DNA from: Glaciozyma antarctica PI12
Taxonomy: Eukaryota > Basidiomycota > Microbotryomycetes > Kriegeriales > Camptobasidiaceae
NCBI GenBank assembly: GCA_002917775.1
Contig: KZ627151.1
Span: forward strand, 508,607 to 572,606
DNA length: 64,000 bases
Direction of reading: 5' to 3'
Both the position numbers and the translations under genes were made by a program. The notes beneath the pieces were generated by a model. The model made no database searches and was not told the origin of the DNA. It saw only the letters and a list, made by a program, of their open reading frames with translations. Shown piece after piece: positions 20,246 to 32,618 of the stretch (the first letter of the stretch is position 1; each line of letters opens with the position of its first letter).

Positions 20246-21815
20246 CTGGGGGAGGGAGAGTGTGTGGCAGCTGCCAGGGCGAAGTCTGGAGCTCTGGGGT
20301 CATTTCGTAATCCGACAGGCCCAGACGCCTCACCGAGGTTTCAAGAAGTCTCACAAGGCCGAGGAGATTCGAGAACGCTTCCCTTTGAGAGCAGGAGAGA
20401 GAGCAGAACTTGGTAGGAGAGAATGGTTTGCTCTCAGCCTACCGAGGACTCGAAGCTGTTCGTCTTCCCAACCTCTCCAGCCTCGTCTTGCTCAATCCCA
20501 TGCTCACCTGCTGCTTCTTGAATGAAAGCAGAGTGGGTCGGAGGGACGGAAATTCGACGCCTCGATCGGAAGAAAAGGAAAGCCCGCGGACTTTGTCGGC
20601 ACGGGACCTGTCCCCACGCCAACTCGCAGAGAGCAGTCAGTCGAGCGAGACGGGTGAGCTGTGGGGAGGGAAGGGGTCGAGAGAGCTTAGGACTTGAAGA
20701 TGATAAGGTCGTCGGCCAGAGGAGAGGAGGAGACGGGTGGTGGTTCAGGGTGAGCGAGGTGGGCAAGACGAGCAACGCGGGCCGCCCCAGCTTCTTCTCC
20801 CTGAAAACAAGTTTGTACGAGCAGGGAAGGAACGAAGAGGAAGAGAGGTCTTGACGAGGGCGAGGCAGACTGTTCTGCCGGTCGCCTCTTTTTCTCCCGC
20901 CATGCCCAGACTGGACCGCGGAAATCTCCGTCCCCTCTCCTCCTGGTCCGGTCCCAGAGGCCTTGTAGGACAGCAGCGGCCTGCGTGAACTTACTCGCCG
21001 CCCCTCCTCAAACCCGGCGGTAGCTCTCCCTCAGGCTCAGCACCACTCCGCAAGCTCGACTACTCGTCCTCATCATCCCTCCATCCTTCCGCGCCTTCGA
21101 CTCTCTCCAGCGCAAGCTACGATCGGATGGCAGCATGCAGCAATCAACGGAGTGGCGGTGTTTTGCGGGAGAACTGTTAGCGGGTACGTCTGTTAGCGGG
21201 TACGTAGGAGAGGAGGGGTAGCTAATGCGTGTCTGGACCTTGATACTGGGCGTGCACGTCTCGTGGAGAAGCCAGTCACCGGGAACCTGGAGCTGCCGCC
21301 TGGCTCGAGGTCTACGTGGGGGCTTTGATGGACTCAGCAGCTGCGCGCTTCTCTTGGGATGCTCCCCGCTCGTTGTAGGCTCCTGTGCTTCGGTTGCCTG
21401 CTGGGACTAGCGATGGCGCAAACTGGGACAGCGTGTCGTCACAGCGCTCCTTGCGCGCACCTACTCTCGCCGTTGAACGCTGCTCCCCGTGCTGCTCGAT
21501 CTGCAATGAGCGAACCGACGCGTTTGCAGCAGTACTGGCTCGCTGCTCTCGTTAACCACTGTTTCGCCTTCCAGCTCGCGTATACAAAACGCACCAACCC
21601 CCACACCCTCGACCGGATTCCGACGCGACTGCTTTCTCGGCGCGTGCCACCGCGTCTTGCTGGCTCTTGAGCCCAGTAGTCCGTGATAAAGTATGCGGCA
21701 CCCTGCTTGGGCAAAATTGCCACGGAGAGGGCGCGTGCTCCCGGAAGTGCGAGGGGGAACTTGCGCGAGCGAACGAACTTCGGCTTTCGCTTTCTCTCCG
21801 CCACCCTCTCCAGCG
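20246..21815. promoter_or_regulatory. 1.57-kb gene-free region between two divergent genes
   Basis: The longest non-coding stretch in the window, between the Ser/Pro-rich gene (-) and RRM paralogue A (+). Only short frames without recognisable protein character occur. A GTTAGCGGGTACGT 14-mer is directly repeated at about 21177 and 21191. It may hold long 5' leaders, an unrecognised non-coding RNA or regulatory DNA. Confidence 0.4.
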
Positions 21816-24800
21816 ATGTCGACCTCGCACCACGACTCTTCGGGCAAGCAGGATCATCTTGACCTTCCCTCTACGCAGCACGTCTTTGAGCAACGGGGCG
21901 CAGATCGAGCGCAGTCCGGAGAGGCAGGAGGGACCGGAGTTGGGAAGGAGGGAGCACAGCGAGTCGAGTCTTCGGCGGGTGCGTCGAGCGTGGAGGGGGA
22001 GAATGTAGCGGAGGAGGCGACTACTGGTGAGTTCGGACGCGGGCAGCTTGGGTGGTGGTTTCGGTGGTGGGAGGCAGGCGGGCTTGGAGACCGGAGGGGA
22101 TTCGCGGAGCGCCAGGAGTCCTAGAGAGGACTCCGTGGGTGCTCTGCTATGGAACGGGAGCGCCAGTCAATCTGCTGAGCGTCGTCCCCCCGCCACCTTA
22201 TTAACACGCGCATCTCCCCTCTCGCTCCTGGACTCGCGCTGACACTTGCCTCCAGAACAGGAAGGCGTTCACTTCTCGAGCAGAGAAGGCTACGCTCGAG
22301 ATCAGTCCTCTCAGTCTCCGACTATTGCCAACGGAATCTCCTTCGACCATAACACCATCCCCTTCCCACCTTCAACCTCGCCCTTCACCTCGCCACCCGA
22401 GTCGCATCAAGCTCCTTCACCTCAGCAGCATCCCTACCACCAGCGCCCACCCCCCTTCTTCGTACCCGTCACCTACGGACCTCCTCTCCCACCATTCCTC
22501 TCGGCACCACCACCAGGGTTCATCTACCCTCCTCCCGCTTTCTTCGGCCCTCCTCCCTTCCCTCCTCCGATGCACCACCTCCCACCTCATTCTTACGAGC
22601 AAGTACCGCACCCTCCTTCAGCTCATCAACCCTCGCAAATCTCCGACTTGGTCCCACCCCGAATCCACCACTCGCCCTCACTCCCAGAACTCCACCACCC
22701 TCCCTACTACCAGCACTCGTTCATCGAGCAGCATCACGGCACCTCTACGACGGCAGAAGAGCTCTTCGGACCTCCGCCTTGCGCGGCGTGGAACTGCTTC
22801 AGGCCGACGTTCTGCCAGCTCTCGCCGTGCGGATGCAGGATCTGTCGCGAACACGTCGGCAGCGTCATCAGGGGTGCGAAGATTGAGGTGGAGCAGGGAG
22901 CGGAGGGGGAGACGAAGAAGAAGAGGTTCGAGTGCGTCGCTTGTCGAGCGAGGTCGCATACGATGGGACCTGCGAGGTCGGGGGAGGAGGAGGAGGTCGT
23001 CGTCGACGGAGCGAATAACGGGACGAAGGCTCGCTCGAGGACGAACAGCGACGCGAGCCTTTTCTCCGTCTCGTTCAACGCGCGTGTATCTTCTCGCGTT
23101 GGCGAAGGATCGTCCTCGTCCTCATCCCCGACTCCCCCGCCCTCCTCCTCGCTACCGCACCGAGCCCATTTTCCTACCGTCCTTGCCCTCCCACCTCCAC
23201 CTCCGTACGAGCCACCCTCTCAACGAACTCGCCCCGTCTCCACGCCCTCCACCTCACCGACGACCGATCGAACCACTTTCCCGCCTCGGTCGCCGATCAT
23301 CTCGAGGCCGGGGACGGAGAAGAGCTTTAATGGGGTGAGGGCGCGCGTTGGACCTTTCAAGAAGCTGTCGGTTTCGGACCTTGCGGAGTTGAAGGAGGGG
23401 AACGGGAGTAGGAAGGTGAGGGACTGGAGGCGGCCGATGATGGATCCTTGCGAGCCGTATCAGCTCGAGAAGGGGGAGTGGCCTATCGTCAAAGTTGAGA
23501 ACGTGAGCTCTTTGGTTCCTCTCAGTTCCGAGCGGGAGCTGATAAGCCTACCCCACCAGATCCCATTCAGCACGACCGTCAAGAATCTCGAAACCTGGCT
23601 CCCTCCCAACAGCCTTCCTTCGTCCGAGAACCTCGTCGGCCCCATCCACATCATTCTCCACCGGTCCGTTCCCTCTCTCTTCCCGCACCTCCTCGCAGCT
23701 GACGCTTTCCGCAGACCGACGGGTCGAACGCTCCCGCACTGCTACCTCGAGATGGCGTCGCAGGAAATAGCGATCAAGGTCATCGAATCTCTCGATCGCT
23801 CGCAGCTGGGCGACAGGACCGTTCGAGTCAAGTGGCAGCGACCTGGAGAGCTCATGCGAGATGTACGTTTTCCGCTTCTCTTTCTCGCGCGGGTTTGGGC
23901 TCATCTTCGAGATAGATTTTCTCGCAGGAGGTCTACTTCGCTGTACCAAGTCTCAGTCCCGCTGCGGCGCCGCTGCCGGGATTCGCGGGGAACTACAAGC
24001 TGCCTTCGCAGATTATCGGCGAGTCGGACGTCGAAAAGCTTCTCGCTTTCTGTCGGAGTCCGGTGAGTCCTAGACAGTGCCGCTTGCTTGTTCATGAATT
24101 GACGTCTTCTTCGTGCAGCACAATGCGCTTCCCTTCGAAAGGCCGTTCCTCAATATCATCTCCATCATCGCGAAGGTGAGTCCTCGAGCACGTTTGCTCC
24201 GGCAGAGCCTGACTGTCTCTCGATAGTTCCCGTGGGCCAGCGAAGAGCTCTGGAATGAGAAACAGCGCGACTCGCTGTTCAATTGCATCTTCGGTACGTT
24301 ACTTCGCCTCTCAGCTAATTGGATCGTGGCGCTGACGAGTGGCGTCGACAGAGGCGATGGGGATTGCGGCTCGCTTCAGCGTCGAAGAACCGCTACTTCT
24401 CCCGCTCGTTCATAAGATGGTTCGTAATTCGTGCGGTTGGAGCCCGGCATCGCTGACGTGGTTTCCTCCAGAGCGTCGCCGTACTCTCCTGCCCAGGCTT
24501 CACCGAATCCCAGAAGGACAAGATCAAGGCGTTCAGAACGGACGATTACACCGTACGTCGCTTCTCTCCACCCGCCTCGTCGCCAGAGCCAATCGAATTG
24601 AGCAGCCCTCGGAGCTACCTTCTCCTCTCGAAGAGCTCTTTCCACCGCTCGTCCTTCCCTCCGCTCCTTCAACACAGCAGCAAGCTCGCACTAGTCTTCG
24701 CAAGCCCGTCCCACCTTCTTCTCCACCAGCATCTCGCAGCCACAACATCTGGCAAAAAGGTCTGTTCCTCCCTCTCGCCTCGAACGCGCACTAACGTTGC

Positions 24801-25002
24801 TTTCGCAGGCCACTGCACTTCGGCCTCGCTCGAGAGTTTCGAGCTCGACCGTGCGGTGCCTGAGACGCCGCCGCATACGCCCGCGTCGAACGGGTTCCCG
24901 CGCCGTGACGCGACGAAAGGGACGGGCAGGAGTAGGGGAGGATGGGGATTTGTCGGGGAGCTGGAGGAGGCGGAGTGGGTTGAGGGAGGCGTTGGTTCTT
25001 AG
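21816..25002 (+). CDS. RRM protein with Cys-rich RING-like domain, paralogue A
   Basis: Eleven exons (21816-22026, 22256-23502, 23560-23663, 23715-23862, 23928-24062, 24119-24175, 24227-24293, 24352-24419, 24472-24552, 24603-24759, 24809-25002) sum to 2469 nt, or 822 residues. A Pro/His/Tyr-rich N-terminal third (VPVTYGPPLPPF and similar) leads to a zinc-binding-looking module CAAWNCFRPTFCQLSPCGCR plus ICREH, with FECVACRARSHTM after a basic stretch. An RRM-like fold follows: WPIVKVENIPFSTTVKNLE, HIILHRPTGRTLPHCYLEM, SQLGDRTVRVKW. A conserved helical C-terminal region has PFERPFLNIISIIAKFPW. RNA binding is inferred; no target is known. Paralogue B on the opposite strand at 32.6 kb shares the module order and five exact exon lengths. 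Exon 10's acceptor could be 3 nt later. Confidence 0.82.
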
Positions 25003-25236
25003 TCTCGGATCGGTAGATGTACAGGATGTTGTGTGATTTGGCTATGCGAAGTACCGGAAAGCAACGCGAGGTGGAGGACTGGCGGTGCTGGATGGGGGGG
25101 CGAGACCTGCGACGAGACTCGCTCGCAACGCTCTCTCTCCGTTCTCAAAGCGTCGACTTGGGAGTTAACCACATGCCATTCAAGCGAAGCACAGCAACCA
25201 CACCACGTAACCCAAGCGTCCAAGCTAGCACGCCCA

Positions 25237-27415
25237 CTACCTCCTCCCGTACCCGCCTCGCTCGTCCCCTTCCCTCTCCCAGTCCCGCGAGCGTCCATCG
25301 TACCCCTGCTGCGACGCACAACCACTCGACGAGCGCGCATCAACTCCAGGATCAGGACGGTACGGCGGATCGTCGTGCAAGCCCTGACCCCGGTCGGCGG
25401 GGTAGGAACGAGGTTCACGTTCGTAGGAAGACTGGCGGCGAGAGTCGTAAGGAGGTTGCTGGTGGGAAGGAGGGTCGCGAGAGGATTGGCGGTGATAGTA
25501 GGGGTCTGAAGGAGGAGGTGGGCGATCGTACGAAGGTGGTGGAGGAGGAGGGGCGTCGTAAGGCGGGTAGCGAGGGTTGTCCCGTCCTCCGCGTCGATCG
25601 TCCCGCTCTTCGTAGCGCGACTCTGTTCTCCTCTCGTATCTTCCTTCCGACCTTCCGCCGTTTGATCGACGCTCCTCGGGCGAGCGACCATGAGGCCGCG
25701 AGGCTTCGGGCGACTGACGACGGTCCTGGTGCTGGTCGGGCCTCCAGTCCATCGAGGTGGCGGGAAGAGTGTGGGAGGGGACGCTGTAGTTGTGTGAAGG
25801 CGGAGGGGGAGGTAGTGAGGAAGGAGGGGGAGGAGGGCGTGACGAGGGCGGTGGAGGAGGGCGTGTCGAGGGAGGGGGAGGCGGGTAAGCTGAGGGAGGC
25901 GGAAGAGGGCGCGAGGAGGGAGGTAGAGGAGCCTGATGAGACGGTGGTGGAGGAGGGCGAAAAGAAGGAGGCGGCGGGGCGGAAGAGCGGACTTCAGAGT
26001 GACGAGTGAGAGGAGAGGAGAAGTCGTCGTCGATTTCGTTCGAAAGGCTGAAGAGTCCGCCACTCTTGAAGGCTGGGGCGGCGTGAAGGGGTTTGGTCGG
26101 AGGATCGGGGAGAGCGGAAGATGGTGGTAGAGGAGAGGAGGTGCGAGGTGGTGGTGGAGGAGAGGAGGTGCGAGGAGCCGGCGCAGGGAGAGATCCGACG
26201 GTCGCCCACCCGCTCTTCTTGAACCCTCCCCCTCCTGAGCTCGTCGACGCCGCTGGCGGATCGATCGCAGCCACTTTCGCTGTTACTATCGGTACGAATC
26301 CTCCTCCCCCTCCTCCCACCTTCGCCCACCCTCCCTTCTTCGCTCCTCCCGCCGCGACCGGCTTGCTGACGATCCCCACGACGCTGGCGGTAGGAACCGC
26401 GATACCCGCCGCACCCATCTTCTTGTGCATCTCCTTTGCATCTCCTTTGCCTCGCGCTTCGTCCTGCGCTCCGACTCGCCTGAGGCGTTGCTCTTCTCGC
26501 GCTCGGCGAGCTTGAGAGCGACCGCGCGCGCCTTGTGGTGATGGTCGTAGGAGTTTGTGTGCTCGTCATACTGCCCAACGGTAGCGTAGCTGTGGGATTT
26601 AGTCAGCAGCTGCTTAAACCGAACGTTTGAAGAGGAACACACGACTTTGCGCAGAGGTCGCAGCGGAACTTGACGAGAGTGGAGGCGATTTCGGCCTGAA
26701 TAGACTCCTTGTACGCGGCGCGTTCCTGTTCCAGAGATGATAAGCGACAGTTATTGTGGCAGAGAGGAGAAAACAGTGCACCTTGCGAGCTGCGAGCTGG
26801 TCAGGAGTCTCCTTAGCGATGCGCTGGCTCTCGAGCTGCCTCGCTACGAGCGTCGTCGAATCGAGCATCCGATGATCCTGCGTCGCCTTGCCCAGTCCCA
26901 TCATTCCCGTATTGTTGGTCGGGTCGACCGGCAGTACTCGTCCTGCACCTCGCATCAGCTCCTTCCCGCCGAGTCACGTCGCCACCTATCGTACTCACCT
27001 TGAAGCTCCTTTCCCAGTCCCTTGCCCTGAGACCACCCAAGCTTTAGAAGCATCTGCATTCCCTTGTTCGTCTCTCCCAGTTCGCGGTCCCGGTCGCTCC
27101 CCTTCCTCGCCTCCGCCTCCTCCGACGTGCTGCTCAAAGTCGTAGGGGTCGCTCAGGTCGTCCTCGCCGCTCGAGCCGTCATCGGACGAGTCGTGTCGTT
27201 CGCGCTGTAGGTGCGTAGAAGAGGAAGTCTAGGGACCGCTCTGGGGGAAGAAAGGGAGGGAGCTATACCTTGGGTGGCTGAGTCGACCTGCTAGACGACA
27301 AGGCGAAGTTGCGGGACGAAGTGCGAGGGGCGGGGATGTTGGGGCCTGCAAACACGTAGGGGAACGGTGCAGGTACCCAAGGAGGGCTCTCTGATCTTGG
27401 ACGAGCTGCCGCCAT
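25237..27415 (-). CDS. GPATCH8-like G-patch plus C2H2 zinc-finger protein, two apparent frame breaks
   Basis: A splicing-associated family: N-terminal G-patch NKGMQMLLKLGWSQGKGLGK, then GRVLPVDPTNNTGMMGLGK, then a matrin-like zinc finger FRCDLCAKSYATVGQYDEH with NSYDHHHK, and a long low-complexity C-terminus of Pro-rich (PPPPPS repeats) and Arg/Ser/Tyr-rich sequence. The start MAAARPRSESPPWVPAPF lies 122 bp from the divergent MPH1 start. Two places do not keep frame. Before the G-patch (27060-27140) either an intron 27142-27084 or thereabouts or a one-base change is needed. Between the zinc finger and the C-terminal 397-codon frame, an 11-bp direct repeat (26427-26437 and 26438-26448) shifts frame; with one copy the frame would be continuous. 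Both could be assembly errors or a decaying allele. G-patch proteins usually activate DEAH helicases. Confidence 0.72.
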
Positions 27416-27537
27416 CCCGTGAGAGTTGGAGTCAGAGGGACGAGCGCGTCGACTTGGCCCAAGGTTGTTTCCTCTTCGTCTCCCGACCACTTTTCCAGCC
27501 CTACTTGCGAGCACAGTCACTCTATCAACTGCATGGC

Positions 27538-30500
27538 ATGAGCTTCTCCGACTCGGACTTCGACGACTTCGATCCCGCCGGCCTCGACGAGCTCGAACAA
27601 ATCGAAATCGCCTACGCGACTGGCGCCGCCCTCCCTCCCAAGTCCATCGTCAGCCGCCCAGGTCTACAGCAGCGCGACCTATTCGGAGGGACCGTAGCGG
27701 AGAAGGAGAGGAAGGCGGCGGCGGCGGGACCGTCGAGAGCCGGGAGTGGTGGCGGAGCTGGGAGAGGGGGTGGGAGCGGAGGGCAGCAGGAGACGGCAGC
27801 AAAGGTCCGCTTGATCAAGCGCTGGGACCTAGGTTCATTTGCGAAGCATGGCTGGAGCAAGAAGAAGGCAACGGTGAAGAAGGCTATGGCGAAGGGCAAG
27901 GGCAAGGGTCGAGCGTAAGGGTCGGACGAGTAGGCGTGGGACTGGGACGACATCATCGAGGACGACGAGGACGACGAGGACGACGAGAATACCTACCTCG
28001 ACCCTTCCTACGATCCAAACGCACCGCTGCTGCCGATCAAGTGGAAGCCGGATCCCGTCGCGAGCAAGACGTGGATCTACCCCGTCCAAGCCGACAAGCC
28101 GCTCCGAACGTATCAGTACAACATCGTCCACCGCGCTCTATTCACGGACACGCTCGTGAGCCTGCCGACGGGACTCGGAAAGACCTTCATCGCCGCCTGC
28201 GTCATGTACGCGAGCTTTCTCTCCCTCCTTCGCAAGCTTCTGACCTTTCCCTCCCTTGTGCAGGCTCAACTTCTACCGCTGGTACCCTCAGGGCAAGATC
28301 ATCTTCCTCGCTCCGACTCGTCCTCTCGTCACTCAACAAATCAAGGCCTGCCACTACATCGCCGGGATCCCTCAGTCCGACTGCATCGAGCTCACCGGCC
28401 AGACGACGCCGAAGCTTCGCACGATCGCGTGGGCGACCAAGCGCGTCATCTACTGCACGCCGCAGACGGTCGAGAACGATTTGGCGAAAGGACGACTCGA
28501 CCCGAGGGACGTAACCTGTTTGGTCGTCGACGAGGCGCATCGAGCGAGGGGGGACTACGCCTATTGCGGCGTCGTGCGGTTCATGATGAGTCGGAATCAC
28601 CACTTTCGAGTGCTCGCTCTCACCGCGACGCCGGGATCGAAGGGCGAGGCGGTTCAAGAGGTCATTGACAGCCTTCATGTGCGTTCGCTCGCCACTCGTT
28701 TCTCCCGCAGACTCTTGCTCACCACTCGCACTCTCGACAGATTGGCAGGATCGAAGTCCGCACCGACGACTCTTTCGACATCAAGCCCTACGTTCACAAG
28801 AAGCACTTCGACCTCACCGTCATTCCCCTCGGCCCCCAACTCTCCTCCCTCCGCGACCGCTGGGCCGCCCTCATGCAGACCTACATGAAGACCTACATGA
28901 AGGCCGCTCGCCTCATCTTCGAAGGCGACGCTACCGCCCTCAATCCTTTCGCCGTGCAGCTGGCGAACAAACGGATCCAGGACCTCCCCGGCGGCCACAA
29001 GGCGAACGGCAAGCACTACCCGACAATCAAGACGCTCGCTCCGATGGCGCGTGCGATGGAATACCTTATCATCCAGTCCCTCTCGTCGTTCGAGACGGTC
29101 CTCAAGGACATCCAATCAGACGGAGCGAAGGCGCTTGTCTCGTCTCCGGCGTTCCGCGACATCATGCGCGAGACGAACGTCCTGCGCGCGACGAACGGGT
29201 ACGTCGGGCACCCGAAGATGGACAAGCTTCGGTCGATGTGCATCGATCATTTCGTCGCGGCGGAGGACGAGCTCGACGAGGATGGCGAGAAGAAGGAGAC
29301 GCGCGTAATGGTCTTCTGCAACTTCCGCGCCGTCGTCGATGAGATCGTCGATTGCCTGAACCAGCAGAGTCCCCTTATCAAGGCGACGGCGTTCGTTGGG
29401 CAGGGTACGGCGAAGGGAGTCAAGGGGAGGACGCAGAAGGACCAGATCGAGGTTCGTCGTTTCGCTTTGGAGGTCGTCAAGGCGCGAGCTGATGCCTGGT
29501 TCATCGTGCAGACTATCAAGAAGTTCAAAGCCGGTATCTACAACGTTCTCGTCGCTACCTCGATCGGAGAGGAGGGACTCGACATCGGCGAGATCGACCT
29601 CATCGTCTGCTACGAAGCGAACAAGTCTCCGATTCGAATGGTTCGTTCCCTCATCGGCAAACCACCCCGCGCACGAGCTGACTTTCTTTATCGCAGCTTC
29701 AACGCGTCGGTCGCACTGGTCGAGCTCGAGACGGTCGCATCATCGTCCTCATGACCGAAGGGCGCGAGGAGAAGAACTGGGACAAGGCCAACGACGCCTA
29801 CACCGACGTTCAGAACGCCCTCATCTCCAACAAGATCTTCGAGCTTTACGTCGACGGTGACCGCATGCTCCCCAAGGAGTTCAAGCCCGAGGTCGACAAG
29901 GTCGAGATCAAGGCGCTCCCGCTCGACCTTTCGACGATGACGATGGTCGGGCAAGGGAAGCTCGACCGCAAGACGACCGCGGAGGAGAAGAAGGAGCAGA
30001 AGGAGCAGAAGGAGCAGAAGAAGCGCGACGCCAAGCTGAACGTCCCGAACGACGCCTTCCTCGGTTTCCGTACGGCTGGCCAGATCGCAGCGGCTGCGAA
30101 GGCGCCGGTCTCGCCTGGCAAGGAGCTGAGGGACCGCAAGAAGGCTGCGCTGTTGATGCTCGAGGAGGAGACGCAGCTTCGGGAGCGTTGGCAGTTCTCG
30201 GGCGACGACCGCCTTCGACCCGCCCCTCTCGACCCACACGACCTCCCCTTCGAACTCGGAAACACAGGCTCGGCGCTACGTATCCCTCGCCACAGCAGTC
30301 GGCACAGCGAACTCCTCGCGACTCTTCGCACGATTGCGACGCTGGACGACTCGCACCCAGAGGCCCTCGACGCCTGGCACGACAAGATGTCGGCCGTCTA
30401 CGACCCGAGCCTCATCCTACCTGGGAAACGCTCAACTCGTGGACCACTTCCTCATCCTCGGATTCGAATCCCTCCTCCATCCGCCGACCCTCCTTCCTCC

Positions 30501-32237
30501 TATCCCAAACCGACTCCCTCCCTCGTCCCCGCTCGTACCGGCCCCATCGCTCGCCTTCCCACTTCCTCGTCACCTCCCTCTCCTCCTCGCGTCGCGCCTA
30601 AGCAACAGCGCTCGCAAACCATCTACCACCACTCGGATCCCCCAGTACCTCAGCCTCGCGCGACCTTCGACCCCTTCAACATTCTCTCCTCCGACGCCGA
30701 GGATGACCGCCTTCCCACCGCAGGTCCTTCAAAGGTCCAGGAAGCGCCCAAGACCAGCACCAACTACTTCATGGATATCGACGACGAGGATGTCGACATG
30801 TCGGACAGCGAGCTTCTGCGGGAAGCTGTCGTCAAGGGCAAGCCGCAGGTCGAGGGTGCGAGAACGATGGAGGCGATCGCGATCGATTCGGACGACGATA
30901 CGCCTCCTCCTGTTTTCCCGAAGCCATCCAGGTCGAAGTCGAGCACGTCCAACGACGCACGGCGAGCGCCGGATGCGCCAAAGAAGGTCGTCGAGGCGAT
31001 CGACATCTCGGACGACGACGACCCTCCTCCCCCTCGCACCTCCCACCTCCAGCGACCCTCGCCTTCGCCTCTCCCTTCTCCCCCAGCCCCAATCTCCCGC
31101 TCTCCAGAACGCGATCAAATCCCCGACAGCGACGACGAGGCACAGACCTACCTCCTTCCCCCACCCCCTCCTCCTCGAGTCCCGACTCCAATCGCCCAGC
31201 AGTCTGAGGACGACGAGTTCAGCTTCTTCGACGTTCCAGAAGACGAGCTCGAAGCGTGCTTCGCCCTCCCCTCCGCCAACATCGTCAAACGCTCTCCCCC
31301 TCCCACCCACGCCGCACTTTCCTCCTCCCTTCCCCTCGACCTCGACGACTCAGTTCTTATGCCACCTCCTCGCACGTCCGCACTCCCCGCGAAGGCCGAA
31401 TTTCGCAAACGACCTCAGCACCACCGCATCCCCGACTCGTCCTCCTCCTCCGTCGTCAAATCCGCACCTCGACGTACTACCTCCGCCCCAGCACTCATCC
31501 CTTCCGTCGATGCGTCTTTCGAGGCGTCGCCGATCATCGCGGTCCGACGAGCGGGAATCGGGAAGCGCAAGGCCGTCGTCGAGTCGTCCTCGCCGAACGA
31601 CGAAGGTCCTGTCGCTGGACCATCGCGGTTCCGTTTCGCACACGGCGACGTCGTGGACTCGCCTGCCGAGATCGCAGAGAAGGCGAAGGTCATGAATCGA
31701 CTTCGGCGCGGACGTCAGCTGGTCGAGGACGACGAGGACGACGAGGACGAGGATTCCCCTGTCGCTCCGCCCAAAGCGAAGAAGCCGAAGCGCATCAAGC
31801 TCACGGAGAAAGCCGCCGCCAAGTCGAATCTCTTCGACTTCGAAGCGGTCAACTCGTCCGCTTCAGGCACCGAAGCTTCGTCGGAAGCGTACAGCGCCGA
31901 GAACTCGGACGACCGGAACTTTGTCGCGAGCGAGGACAACTGGGACGGCGTGGAGGACTCGCCGGGCCACCACCAGTTCCTGAGGGACAGCTTGATGACG
32001 CAGCCGCCGGCGGGCTTTGGATCGCGAGCGTTTAGGACGGCGTTCGATAGGACGGGGAGGGCGCCTTTGGCACAGGGGACTCCTGCGACCCCGAACAGCC
32101 AGGATCAGTGGAGGTGAGTCTCGCTTCTCGTTGATGCGCGCTTCAGGACCTCGCTGACTGTTCTGATGTTTAGCTACGATTCGTTTTGCGTGGCGGACGA
32201 CGAGGAGATCGAGATCGAGTCGTCGAGCCAGGTGTAG
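27538..32237 (+). CDS. MPH1: ATP-dependent DNA helicase Mph1 / FANCM
   Basis: FANCM-family SF2 helicase that remodels replication forks and D-loops. Seven exons (27538-27873, 27934-28205, 28264-28678, 28741-29451, 29512-29640, 29697-32113, 32174-32237) sum to 4344 nt, or 1447 residues. Motif I is [13 protein letters not shown], motif [16 protein letters not shown], motif [11 protein letters not shown]. The insert domain follows, and then motifs V and [20 protein letters not shown] and [15 protein letters not shown]. The C-terminal half is acidic and Ser/Pro-rich. The first intron (27874-27933, GTGAAG...TAG, 60 nt) is inferred because its sequence carries in-frame TAA and TAG stops and its removal keeps frame; no good branch site was seen. 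Two later introns use GTTCGT donors. Divergent from the GPATCH8-like gene with 122 bp between starts. Confidence 0.93.
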
Positions 32238-32618
32238 GGATGGACTGGGGTGGCATTTATACGGGCTTTGCGTGGCGACTCTTCCGAGTGCTGTTCTGCT
32301 CTCCGTCGCCATCTGCTTGAGACCATGCGCCGCCACGCAAACGATCCGACGCTCCCAGCTTCTCACTCCACCTCCTCAAGCTCTCCCCGCACAGATGCTG
32401 AGGATAATTGCTTACACGCGTACCCAACGAGCTACGCGACTAAAAAAATGCGCCAACTTAATCACCACACCGACTCGACCTCCCTCTCCTGCCCAGCTCC
32501 GCAGCTCGCCTCGCTCTGCTTCGTAGAGGAACGGGGGAGCTTGACGACCTTCCTCGCCGCCGGGCTCGGAGGTGGCGTCTCAGGTGGCGCGCGTTGCGAG
32601 ATAGCGACTTTTGAGAGA

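Noticed and set aside
24999-26063. Long frames on both strands over the GPATCH8-like C-terminus
   Set aside because: Produced by the low-complexity Pro/Arg coding sequence; the frame following the zinc finger is the one with family-like content.
27916-27933. MPH1 as a pseudogene because of TAA and TAG
   Set aside because: A 60-nt GT-AG intron removes both stops and the full model sums to a perfect frame of 1447 codons. A 19-nt intron starting at GTAAGG was also considered but breaks frame.
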